Positions 27,686-38,800 of a stretch of DNA of 64,000 nucleotides are shown here, in pieces. Under the pieces are notes generated by a model. The model had not been told where the DNA came from. It saw nothing but the letters and a program-made list of their open reading frames with translations, and did not search any database. The stretch spans positions 2,418,001 to 2,482,000 of the forward strand of contig OZ017752.1 of assembly GCA_963969365.1 (NCBI GenBank). Reading direction: 5' to 3'. This DNA comes from Asterochloris sp. CNOR1. Taxonomy: Eukaryota > Chlorophyta > Trebouxiophyceae > Trebouxiales > Trebouxiaceae. The stretch's first letter is position 1. Each line of letters opens with the position of its first letter. Made by a program: the position numbers and the translations under genes.

Positions 27686-30600
27686 TCAAAGAAATGAGGC
27701 AGAGCTGGTGAGAGATACGCAAGCCAGACCACCCAAATAAAGGATGCCCGAGGTCAAGGAGAGAATGGCCAGGTTGCGCCACATTGGCCCAGCAGCCTTA
27801 GAGGAGGGAATCACCACAGACTTTAGTGTGTTGGTCAGCAGGAACAGGCGGTAGGAGAGGTAGACGTAGACTGCAGGCAGCGCACGCATCAGTGGCGAGA
27901 GCACAAGCCGGGCATGCTTATGACGTGCAGCGCCATGCCTGCTGCTGCCAGATCAGCGCGCAGCATGGCATCAGCGTGCAGTAGAACTGAGGCTAGCAGA
28001 GCTGGTGTCAGGTATGTGCTATGCGCACGCCGCTCCTGCAGCGCAGTTCCGTGCAGCAAGCCTCACCAGCAGTGGTGCCTGCAAAGTTGAGCAGGGGATA
28101 CTCCGCGGGGAAGAAGGCCAGCAGCAGCTTGGGCTGGCCATCAGGGATGCCAGTGGACAGCCAGGTATGGAACTGGCTGATGTAAGTTTCGAGGGTGATG
28201 CACCCCAGCCAGCCATACAGCGCCAGAGAGTAGTGCCGCATGGAGCCAGTCAGATTGCGCAGGATCACCCAAAGGGTGATGGGGATCCAGGAGGTGTAGG
28301 GGTGCACTGCATTGTACTCCCACTTGGGCAGCACATAGACGGCCTTGTACCACCATGTGAAGGCCGCGCAGACAGCTGCAGGTCGGGGCGAGGTAGCAGG
28401 TCAGACAGTGTCAAGGGGACAGCAAGCGCTGACTGCCGGCCAGGTGCAGCATGCAAAGGGGCAGGTGCATGATGATACCAGGTGGAGGCAACACAGACAG
28501 CATCGTCCAACACAAGGCCAGGCTTCCTGTCAGAAGCATCTGCATGTGTTTGAGGTGAGCAGCCACCGCTGGAAGGCTTGTAAGGTGGCAGACACAGCTG
28601 CTAGCAGGGCAGAGGCTTGGCCCGTTGCATGGGCTCGTGGGCACGCCGCCGCCTGCCTGGCCGACAGGTGGCAGGGTGCGCTGCGCCGGCCTTGCTCACA
28701 TGGCAGGAAGTGCCTCACCTGCCACAATGACCGTCTTGACCAGCAGGCGGGTCTGCAGGTTGAGCTTGTCGATCCTCTGCAGCATGCGCTCCCCCCAGGG
28801 GTGCAGGAAGGCACACAGCATGCCGTGAATCCAGACATATCTGTCGAGGGACGACCTGAAGTACCACTCTGCACACCAGACAGGCACCAGCTGTACAGGG
28901 TGATCACCCCAGGTAGCAGGGGGGAGCTCAGCCTGCAGAGCTGTTGTATCACTGAATGCCTTTGCTGCTGCGTTGCTGCCCTTGACCAGGGACACAAGCA
29001 TGCAGACCTTCTGCAGCCAAGAGTAATAGTCCAAGCAGACAGCAGGAGCAAGTGGAAACCAGACAGACATCACGAAAGGGTGGGCCGTGCTCATGCAGCA
29101 GCTCACCATGCAGCACATCGTCGGTCGGCTTCCTGGGGTCGACATAGCCCATGCACCACTTGAATGGCCACCACACGGTGTAGAACACCGCCTTGACATC
29201 CCAGCAGATGAAGACCACTGCTACACAGGCCAGCAACCTGCACAAGAGGCCCTTGTAAGAGCAAGGGAGGCTACTGGCTGGACTGTGGTAGCTCAGCCAA
29301 GCCATGGCGCAGTGGATGGCCACCAGGAGGTCAGCCGCTGCTGCCATGTCCCAGCATGCGCAGCCTCAGACTGCAGGCAAAGCCCAGTGCAGGCCAGCAC
29401 CCTCAAATCCTCCCTTGTCAGCAGCAGATGCCGGCCTGCAGCCCTCATCTCAGCAAGCAGTGCGTGCTGTACAGTCCCTGCAGGTGACCTTGGTGCAGGC
29501 AAGCTCGCGCTCAACAGTAGCAATGCCATTAAGGGTGGGCAGCCACTGCGAAACACTCATCTCATGCAAGGAGAGGGTGAGCCCACTGATGGCCTGTCCC
29601 ATCAGCAGCAGTGGCCCCTGTGCAGCACCAGCCTGCCCACACATCAGCAGCAATGGGCTGATTGCAGCGGTGGTCTGCCCCTCCTGTCTACAGCAGTGAC
29701 CCGCTTGCAGCAGGGACATGCCCCTCACATCTGCAGCATGGCCTGTATGCAGCCATCTTACCTGAGGAGCAGGTGTGCCCATACACGCTTGCGGCCCCAT
29801 GTGTCAGCACCATTGAGTTGCGTGCACGCTGCCTGCCAATGAGCAAGCACAAGCTGCAGCTGCTTGCTCAGGAATATTCATACACTCCTCTCACTTGAAC
29901 AGGATGAAGGCGTTGGACTTGTTCAGGTGGTTCCCCGCGGCCAGGGCGAGGTACACCATCACAGTGAACAGGGTGTGCATGGGGCAGATGTAGTACAGCA
30001 TGTAGCTGTTGTTGACCACGATGCAGACAAGGATCACAAGGAAGTTGAGGCGCCACATCATCTGACAGAACCTGCAGGGGCCAAGGTCACGCCTTCAGAA
30101 AAATCACTTTTCGGGCCGCAGGGAGGAGGCTAAGCAGCCTGCTGCCAGAACTTGACCTGACTGAGCTTCACAGGGGAGACATGCAGCAAGTGCAGCAATG
30201 GCTGAGTGCTCAGCCATAACACAAGCCCTACCCTGCAGCCGCAGCAGCGCAGCCATTGGTTGCATCTCTGAAGGTGCGCTGTTCCAATGGCGAGGCAGAA
30301 ATCCGGCAGACCAGACTGCCTGCCAACAGCAACCCCATCAATTGCGCCTGCCCACCTGCCTATGCTGAAATCGTTGGACCTGTAGTAGTAGCTAAAGTTG
30401 CCGTATCCTGTCAGCCAAACATAGCCGGCAATGAATACTCTGATGGCATTGTACACTTCTTTGGCGTCAAAGTAATGGTACAAGAGGAACAGCACCTGCA
30501 GGGGAGGCAGCAGCACCCTCATTCAGCAGTGCAGAACCTTCTTTCCCAGGGTCTGAGAGCATGCAGCCACACAGCAGGCGGTGCCTGCAACCAACCTCTG

Positions 30601-32344
30601 CTGCCTAGAAGATGCGACAGTACAAGATAAGCCATCATACTGCTGTCAAAAGATGAAGCAGATGACAAGCATTGGCAGCTTGCTGCGGGCACACAAGCAA
30701 AGCTTGCCTGCATCCAGCCCTTCCACTCCTCTGTCTGCTGCCGATTCAGCAACATGGGCGTCCTGCAGGGCTTCAAGGAGGTCCACCCAGCCACCAGTGT
30801 GAGCGCCAGAAAGATGAACCCCAGCACGTCGCGGCTGTAGCTCTTGGAGTTGCGAGGGAAGACTGTTGTGCGGTCTGCTATATAGTACCACAGCATGATG
30901 GTCCCCAGCTCCACGCTGCAGGCAGGCAGATGTATGAGTCCCCCTTGCATGCGCTTTGATGCATGCGCAGCTCCTCACAGGCATGCAGGCTGGCAGTGAG
31001 CAAGCCAAAGCAGATAGGCCCCAACAGTGGGCTTCATGCTGCTGTCAAGCAGGGCTGCAGCCTGAACAAAGTTGTGGCCTGTTCACCAGCTGCAGTGTGG
31101 GGGTCACCTACCTCCTCAGCTGCTCTAATGCAGATATGCATGATGCTGCTCTGATGCAAAGTGGCATGCATGGCAACCTTGGCAGCAAGACACATCTCAC
31201 TGTTCAACTCACATAGCTCTCAGCGTCTGTCGCGACTGGTAGACTGCGTCAGGATGCAGCCAACCCCATCTGCAGCCAGCAGCGCCGCTTGTGACCATTG
31301 AAGGCGGATACGAGGGGTATGGTGTGGGCCTGCACCTACAGCCTGCAATGCAGCCTGTGGACCACAGACTAGAGCAGCAGATGAATATGTGAATATCCCC
31401 TCAGTGCAGCAGCAACACTGCTCCTGAAGCAGACACTGACAACGCCGACAGTTGCGCAGCAGGTGCCGAACACAGCTGTGAGCATGCCATCGATGCAGAC
31501 ACAAGGGGCAGGCAAGCAGGATAGGCGAAAATTTGTTGCAAGACAAGCAGCAAGAACAAGGGCAGAGGGTTGCAGGGATGCACACCGTTTGTGCGCAGCC
31601 TGCGAGCGCGTCTGCTTGACAGGGCTTGAACTGGAAAAGGCCGTCCGCTGCGATGCAGGCCGCAAGGTGGGTGAGGCTGACCTACTGCTAGCGATCAGGG
31701 GGTGCAGCTCGCTGTTGGCATGAACGTTGACCTGGGGGTTGCCGGCAGCAAGCCTGTCATCTGACTGCTTGCCGCCATTGGCATGCTCGAGATCGAGCTC
31801 TGCCGCTTCTGTCCCCCTGCACGCACAGGGAGCAAGGGAGTTTGCAAATGCGAGCGCAACTCATCATCAAACATGCCGTCCTGGCAGTGGTGTTGCAAGT
31901 CTTCTGTGGCAACCCCCAGGGGCACACAGCTGTGGTTGCTGCGGTGCATGGCTCTGTGCTCGGCACACATTGCAGCACAGCTGAACCAAGACAAGCCCCT
32001 GGCCAGGCGGCCTACCTTCTGCTGTATGCCAGGACCTCTGCGTAGGCCCACAGGGCAAGGCTGGCACCATACGCTAGTGCGCATGCGACCTGCAACAGAA
32101 ATGATGCAAGCAGTGTCAGCTCCTCCAACAATCTGCCTCATCCAGGGTGCGGCAGGCCGACAAAAGCGGCAGCAATGTTAATAATATCGGAGATGGAGGC
32201 AGAGAAGGGCTCCAAGCCTGGCCTAGGCTAGCGCATGGTTGATGCAGGGCAGAGAACTCTTACCTGACCACCTGTCACCCTCCCTGCAGTATCATCTGAT
32301 CTAAGCAGAGGGTCAAGGAGGCCATGGTCGTCTGTGGAGTCCAT
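27686..32344 (-). CDS. RWA: RWA/CAS1-domain polysaccharide O-acetylation protein
   Basis: Multi-pass Golgi-type membrane protein of the REDUCED WALL ACETYLATION/CASD1 family, which in plants is needed for O-acetylation of wall polysaccharides. Exons in phase: 32344-32264, 32089-32016, 31816-31686, 31243-31213 (31 nt), 30915-30708, 30495-30356, 30071-29895, 29237-29107, 28868-28719, 28375-28067, 27870-27686 (TGA). The total is 538 aa, close to Arabidopsis RWA2 as I recall it (568 aa). Family blocks seen: [125 protein letters not shown] and [13 protein letters not shown]. The acidic N-terminal loop ends in HPLIAS, matching the plant THSPLI region. The start [14 protein letters not shown] is the only ATG leading into the conserved first membrane segment. 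The intron after WKGWMQ has a GC donor (GCAAGC). Confidence 0.93.
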
Positions 32345-32834
32345 CAGCCCCTGACGATGAAGTGGTGGTTAGGCTGCCGGGGGCAAGATGGTCGCGGGCA
32401 GTTTGAACGCCCTTGACTTCAAAGCATGTGACCCGGCAGTGGCCTGCTGCCACAAGCTTGATGGCTGGATGCAATGGACAATCAGCCGTTGCAAGGAAAT
32501 TGATGATAGGGATCTGCGCCCTGCTGTGCTAGTCTGCCCTGTGCTGCATCATTTGCAGTCAAATGTGCCCCAGCTTTGCAGACAAAGCTCAAAGTGTCAG
32601 GTATGCTTCGCAACTCTTTGACCAGAGATGTGCGCAGCCAAGTAACAGGTACAATCTGGAACTGTCTTGCCCTGCTGAAGCTGATGCAGTGCAGGTTACA
32701 ACCTTCACTTGACGCTGCAGGTGTGCTTGGGCTCACCCTGAGTCCCTTAGTCCCTTCGCATCCGACCACACGGAGCCTGGTAGACCAATTGAGCAACAAG
32801 CATTTCAACCTGGTCAGAGACTGCATCGTGCAGC
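32345..32834. promoter_or_regulatory. Divergent promoter region, RWA / acidic protein gene
   Basis: 490 bp lie between divergent start codons at 32344 (minus) and 32835 (plus). If the plus-strand gene has further 5' exons (open frames run from 32388), the true shared promoter is shorter. No specific regulatory motif could be assigned. Confidence 0.35.
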
Positions 32835-35828
32835 ATGGGGAGGCCATTTGTCCTGGATCCCACCAAGGAGGGCTCCTCATACAGTCACCAGTGCAGGTGA
32901 GAACAGCAGCTGATGTATATTGTTCATTTGAGGCACATGCACCCCTGAACACACATTAACCCCCAGTGCAGCAGCAGCCCTACCAGCACCGACGCGATGT
33001 TGCCATGGTGCTGCATGCCAGCTGCTGCCAGGCTGAAAGGCAGGCAGGAACGATAACTGCTGAAGCAGCGGCACCACAGGCTTGCACTGTCTGCAGGGGA
33101 CCTGCTAGGGCCCCGCTCCTCCTGTTCCAGCGCACCGCAGACGGCAGTCAGCAGCGCAGCGAGGTGCAGCCTGCTGCAGAGGGGCACGTGCCTGCCTATG
33201 GCTTCCCAGCTCGCAGCTACCGGGAAGACCTGGCAGCCTGGCCTGGGGACTCCTCAGACTCTGGTAGGGCACTGCTTGTGCTGCAAGCGGTTTGGCTACA
33301 AGCTGCAGCACTGATGCGTGTGGTACTTGCTGTTCTGCGCATGATGTGGCAGCCTGGCCTGAGAAGTTCTAGTCTCTGTTGAGGTACCTCTATTGGGATG
33401 GGTGCTGGGGTTGATATGAAAGCTCTATTGAAAACTCAATAGAGCTTTTATACTTGAACACTGGTACCTGTGGTACTTTGGGCTGCTGTAATGTAGCTGC
33501 TCATCAAAGGAGTGCCATAGCACAGCGTCTGGTTGTGTTTGTGCTGTGCTGATCCGGCAGCACAAGAGCAGCTCCTACAGACCTTCTGTGGCTCTGCAGC
33601 CAACAGCTTTGAGAAAAGCAAGTCCAGTTGATAATCTGTACCGCCTGAACTTCTAGCTTATGTGGGCCTTGCACATGGCTTGCCTCTTGTGTGCAGGGGC
33701 CATGACTGCTTGCACATATCTCCTGAGTTGCGGTGTCATGACCTGGTCCATGTGTGTCTGAAACAGCGTGTACTTAGAGCACTGGCCTATCTGCTGCAGA
33801 TGAGGAGCTGCCAGAGCTCATAGACAGCGACGAGGAGCTGCAGGTAGGCCACTTGTGGAGGCTGAACCCCTGCAGACCCATGCTTAAACCTTTTCAGTAT
33901 TGAGACTGCATGCCCCTTGACGCAATGAAGCTGCAAATCGGTTACCAGCTGCATCCAGCTGTGGATTTCTTTTGCTTGACCTACAAGCTGCCCTTGCAGT
34001 TGTGGCCTCATGTGGCGCCAGCGGGCTCCAGCCCAGGGGCCTGCTCCTGAGTTGTCAAAGGACAACTGGGCAGCTTGGGGACTGCATGGCAGCAGAGCCT
34101 GCCGCCCAGGGGCTGCTGCATTGCTGCAGTCGTGTCAATTGCAAGGGTACCTGCTCCTCTCATACCCTGATTTCTCATCTTTGCAGAGGCGACGGGCCCA
34201 TGACCATTTGACACAGTCGCCCACGGGGGGGGAGCGGGTCATGGACCTCAACCCCTTTTCCTGGGATCAGAGGCAGCGCATGGCGCAGGGCGCCGCCGAG
34301 GAACGAGTGCAGCGCGTAGCTGCAACAGCGCTGCAGTTTGCCTGGGATCCCATGGCGCGCGATGGCGCTCAGCCACAGGGTGGCTCTGGCCGGCCTGATC
34401 CTCGGCGCTTCCGCGACATCGGGCGCTTTATGAGGCAGAACGTCGACAGCACCACCCGCCAGAGGTGCACAACATCAGGGGGTCCAGGCCTTTGCACAAG
34501 CCTTGCTTAGCTGCTGTATGAGGCACAAACTCGAGGCACCACATGCAGTGCTGGTGCCCTTGATGAGGCAGCATGCTGAGGCACCACTTGCCAGTAATGC
34601 GCTGCTGGAATTGCGGCACCATCTGCTGTGGGCTCGCCCTGGTTCACGCTGTTTGCAGCTGTTGCCGGAGGAACCCTTCACCACCCCTGCCGTTGCTGGT
34701 AAGAGCCAGCGCCAGCATACCAGCTGCTACAATAAATTTTTGGTCGGACTCTTCCTAAGAAAGTTCCATGTGCCTGCAGGGGCTATGGCAGTATTGTTGC
34801 ACAACTGCGGGCCATGCGCGAAAATCACCTCAGAGACGGCAGCTCAAGACACAGTGAGCCCCAAGATGTGCTCTGGTGGTGCCCTTGGTCCCTGCACTGT
34901 CAGGCAACATGCTTTCACTGCTGCTGAGACCGTGCAGCAAGAGCAATGCACCCTGACAGTGGCTGCTTCCAGCCATCTTTACAGAGCAAGTAACGTTGCT
35001 GCTGCTGGAGTCCCTGCTGCTGGAGTCGAAGCAGCCTGGCTGCAAGCTGGCACGGCTGTCTAAGTTGTGCAGCAGGGCTTCCGCTCTGGCTGCATGAGCA
35101 TGTGGGACACCACAAGAGTCTGGCAGACTTCTATGCCCAGAAACGCTGTTTGTGACTTGTCTCACTCTACCTAGCCACATTGACAGCTGTTGACTGGCTG
35201 AAGTGAGTGGCTGCAGGAAGCTGGCAGCGGGAGTCAGCAGTGAATGGACGGGGCAGGCGCAGTGCAGAGGTTGACCCTGAGCTTCCAGGAGCCACCACGC
35301 AGCCTGCTTGGCGTGACAATGCTCGCCGTGTTGCCCTGGAGGTGCGGCAATGTCTCTGCAGGCCCAGTTGTGCTGCAGATGCCCTGCACCCGACACCCAT
35401 GTCACTGGCGTCAGGCTCATTGTCACACCACAGGTGGTCGACTGGTGCCGCCCTATACTTGTGCAGACCGGCATGAGCGCTGTGCCTCACCCTGCCTGTC
35501 AACAGGAAGCTGCAATGCAGCTCTGAATATGGCTCTGAGTGCTTGATGCAAAATGTTCCGCACTTGGCATGAAAGCTGCTGCGGCGTGCTTCACCTTGCC
35601 TGGTGCTGGAATCTGCAATGATACTGGGTGCGGCTGTGCACAGGTGATGGAGCAGATGGCAGGGCGGGCGGCGCCTGCAGCCCAGCAAGAGCAGCCGCAG
35701 GAGCCTCAGTTGCAGTTCCAGCACATCGTCCCTGTTCAGGAGCTGCTGCGCCACTAGTTGTTCAAGAAGCGCAAGACAGTGAAGTTGGGGTTTTGATTAG
35801 CAGAGTTGTTCAGCAAAGATGCAGATGA
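32835..35828 (+). CDS. Unidentified hydrophilic protein with acidic patch
   Basis: Exons 32835-32896, 33097-33263, 33800-33843, 34187-34464, 34780-34853 and 35644-35828 (TGA) join in phase and total 269 aa. The start MGRPFVLDPTKEGSSYSHQC follows an AG in the sequence, so an upstream non-coding exon is possible. Features: an acidic Ser/Asp stretch assembled over an intron (GDSSDSDEELPELIDSDEEL, about residues 70-90), then a basic/aromatic region (ERVMDLNPFSWDQRQRMAQG, FRDIGRFMRQNVDS), then YGSIVAQLRAMRENHLRDGS and an Ala-rich C-terminus. I recognise no family. The S/D-E patches resemble casein kinase 2 sites (inference). An alternative frame of the last exon would stop at 35757 but breaks phase. 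Confidence 0.5.
33414..33453. repeat. Perfect 13-bp inverted repeat (AT-rich hairpin)
   Basis: AAAGCTCTATTGA (33419-33431), loop AAAC, then TCAATAGAGCTTT (33436-33448). The two arms are exactly complementary, and the stem extends outward by four further pairs, one of them G-T. It lies in the intron 33264-33799 of the acidic-protein gene. It stands out as AT-rich against its surroundings. Confidence 0.85.
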
Positions 35829-35833
35829 GGTTG

Positions 35834-38800
35834 TCAGGGGGAACGCATGCTTCTCAGATACTCGTGCCAGTGTCTATCTTGAGCGCTCTTGCGCACCCCC
35901 TCATCAGCAGATGCAGCTGGCGAGACATTCCTGACAATGCCGCCCGTGCCTGCACAGTAGCATGACGTCTCAGTTGATTTTCAGCGGCTTGAAGCCCATG
36001 ACAACATCGCTTTGAAAGTGAGTGCTCACCTCTAAATGCCAGCTCCTCATTGAGCATGAGCTGTTCCAGGCGAGCTGCACTGTACTGGGATGAGGGCGTG
36101 GCTGGTATGGAAGTGGCAGAGACAGCCTGCTGCATCTCCGCCTGTGGCGGCTGACCCTGTGGCGCCTCCACCTGCCCCACCTCTGCCTGAGCTGGAGGCC
36201 TGCAACACAAGAGCAAGAGCAAGCTAAGGCTGCAGCTGCCCCACACAGCAAGCACCATGGGGGGGGGGGCAGCTGCACAGCAGCTGTCCACATTGTGCTA
36301 CCAGATGTGGAGCACGAACCACCCACCCTGCATGACTTCTGCGCCAGGAGGCAGCGCCCACTGCCTTTTTGGCTGAGCCAAGCGCCCTGTTCAGGGCGCC
36401 CGCCATGCCCGACCCCCTGCTGCCCAGGGGCGAGGCCTTGCTGGCCCCCGCAATCTGGGCAGCAGCCTGCGCTACAGTGGCGGCATTGCTGACCTGCTGC
36501 ACGTCGCTGCTGCCGTCAGTCCTGGAATGCAAGTCAGCACTCTCAGCGTAGATGACTGTGTCTCTGTCTGCAAGCGCCCGGACGTGCTGGGGCCAATGCA
36601 AGTATTGTGCAAAGGGGCACCGTTGCAGTCACTGGAAGGCGTAGCCAGGCGTGTTATGTCCTGCATCTTGCCAAGCCACCCACCTTGAGCCAGGCAGCAC
36701 AGTGCTGACGCCCCTTGCTCCACCAAAGAATCCACTCCTGGATGACGGCTGCCTCAACCTGGAACCAGGGCCTGCCTGCGCCTGCACACGCCAAGGGCCT
36801 GCTGTTACAAAGTGTGAGCATTCTCCCTGGTTCACAGGCACTGACACTCTTGCCCAACTGCGCACCTCAACCCAACTGCTGAGAGACAGTCACCCGGCAT
36901 GCCCAGGGCCGCCTGCTGAGACTGGGGCTGTAGCAACGTTTGCGGCCTCACAGGGTGCATGCTAGGCAGGCCTTGCAGCAGCCTGTGTTACCTGAACAGG
37001 CCCCTGGGAGGTCGAGGCCGCTGCAGCGCATGGCAGGGCCTGCTGCTTGGGTGGCGGGGAGTGTTGCACCTTTGGCCTAGTGCTGGAGCCTGCCAGAGGC
37101 ACCGGGCTGCCAAAGGCAACCCCAGCAGCCAACGGCGAGAAGCTGGGATCCGATTGCAGCACCTGCCGCGGCGGGGCCCCATGCAAGGCGCTGCCTGCAA
37201 GCCTGGCCTTGGCGGGCGGCGTGTCCACCGAGCTGGCCACCTTGTGGCTGCTGAAGCAGGCGTCTGCGCGTGCAGGAGCCCCTGCTGCAGCTGCGCCCTG
37301 GCTGGGCGACATTGTCCCAAGGCCCCGAGCAATGCCGCTGCCTGCCCGACTGCGTGCAGTCCCCGCTTGCTGGCCCCTACTCTGAGCTGCACAGCCTGCA
37401 GCATGTAGGCACAGCTGGGACAGCAGCTGCTGGCGTCCTCAGTTGGCAGCCCCAGCTAGTGTGTCAGCCATACAGGAGCCAGAAAGGCATGCTGACAACC
37501 CAGTGCTTGCTGGCGGGCTTCCATCAGCTGCTGTGGACCAAACAAGCCCCATAGAAGGGTGGTCATGCTGGGCAGCAAGCGGCAGTGTGAACGTCAACAA
37601 CAGGCCATGCCTTGTGCCCATTTTCTCATAAAGAACCGCTTGCTCCCCAATGAAAGCACAGAGGACAGTCATGTGGGGCAAAACAGCGCCGCTCCCTGTC
37701 GACACTTGGCACCTCGTGCGCTGCGTGCAGCAGTCCTGTGTCATGAGCTCGGCAGGTTGGTTCGGACTCAGGGTGCATGGGGCTGTTTGGCACCTTGCAG
37801 ACCCCTGTCAAGGCCCTGCCCTCATGCAGTGCCCATGGCAGCCCCATTCAGAACATGCAGCAGGATGCTCACGAGAGACAACAATGAACCCAGCAGCGCA
37901 GCGCACCTTGCAGACCCCTCCTGACACCTGACACCTCGTGCGAGGCGTGCATGCGGGGCTGAGCCAGCCCTCCCGCCGGCGCCTGACTCCCTGCCGCGTG
38001 CCCGGCCAGCTGCCTGCCCCGTAGGCCAGGCTGGCTCTTGGAGGCCCCCGCCCGGCGGTGCCCCGTCACGCCTGCCCTCGGCCGGTGCACGGGGCTGACG
38101 CTGGGTAGACAGGTGGGTGCTGCCTCGCCTTGGCCTGCCCGCCGAGCAGGGTCTCCTCCAGCCTGCTGGCTCCCTGCCCCTGGCTGGTGCATATGGCTGG
38201 CAGTGGGCAGACAGGTGGACGCTGCCTCCCCAATGCCTGCCTGCACAGCAGGCTCGTTACCTGTGAGCGCATCAGCAGGATTGGCTGCTGCTGCGGCCGG
38301 CGCGCTGGGGTGGCTGTGATCGCCAGCAGATGCAGCCGGCAGCCGCCCTGCACTGGCCTCAGTCGCCACACCAGAGGCAACAATTTGGGGCTGCTCCATG
38401 ATGCGGTGAGAGCATGCACCGGCAGCTGCAGGGTGCACCTGCCCACGGCTGCATAAGGCCTCCAGCTGTCCACAGTGCTGATTCAGCCCAGCCTCACAGA
38501 CTTCTGATCTGTCAGGCGTCTCAGCAGCTCTCTGAGCCGCTGCCCCCACTGCAGGTGAGCAACTGCCAGCCCAGGCTGCTTGGGGCGCCTGGCTGCTCTC
38601 TGCTGGCTGCACAGATGTCCCAGCATGGGAAATTGAGCTGTTGGGCGTCTCAGCTGCAGCCTTCTGAGCCGGCACACCTCCCTGGTCCAACCCTGCACCC
38701 GCTGCAGCTGACCAGCCGCCTGCCTGAGCTGCCTGCTGATGCTGGCAGTCCTCCTGCTGCACAAATGCCTCTGTGGCAGCCGCAGCCTGCTGAGCCCTGC

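Noticed and set aside
28345-29163. 272-codon plus-strand open frame
   Set aside because: It is antisense to three RWA exons that encode conserved family blocks in phase, and the plus-strand translation has no recognisable features.
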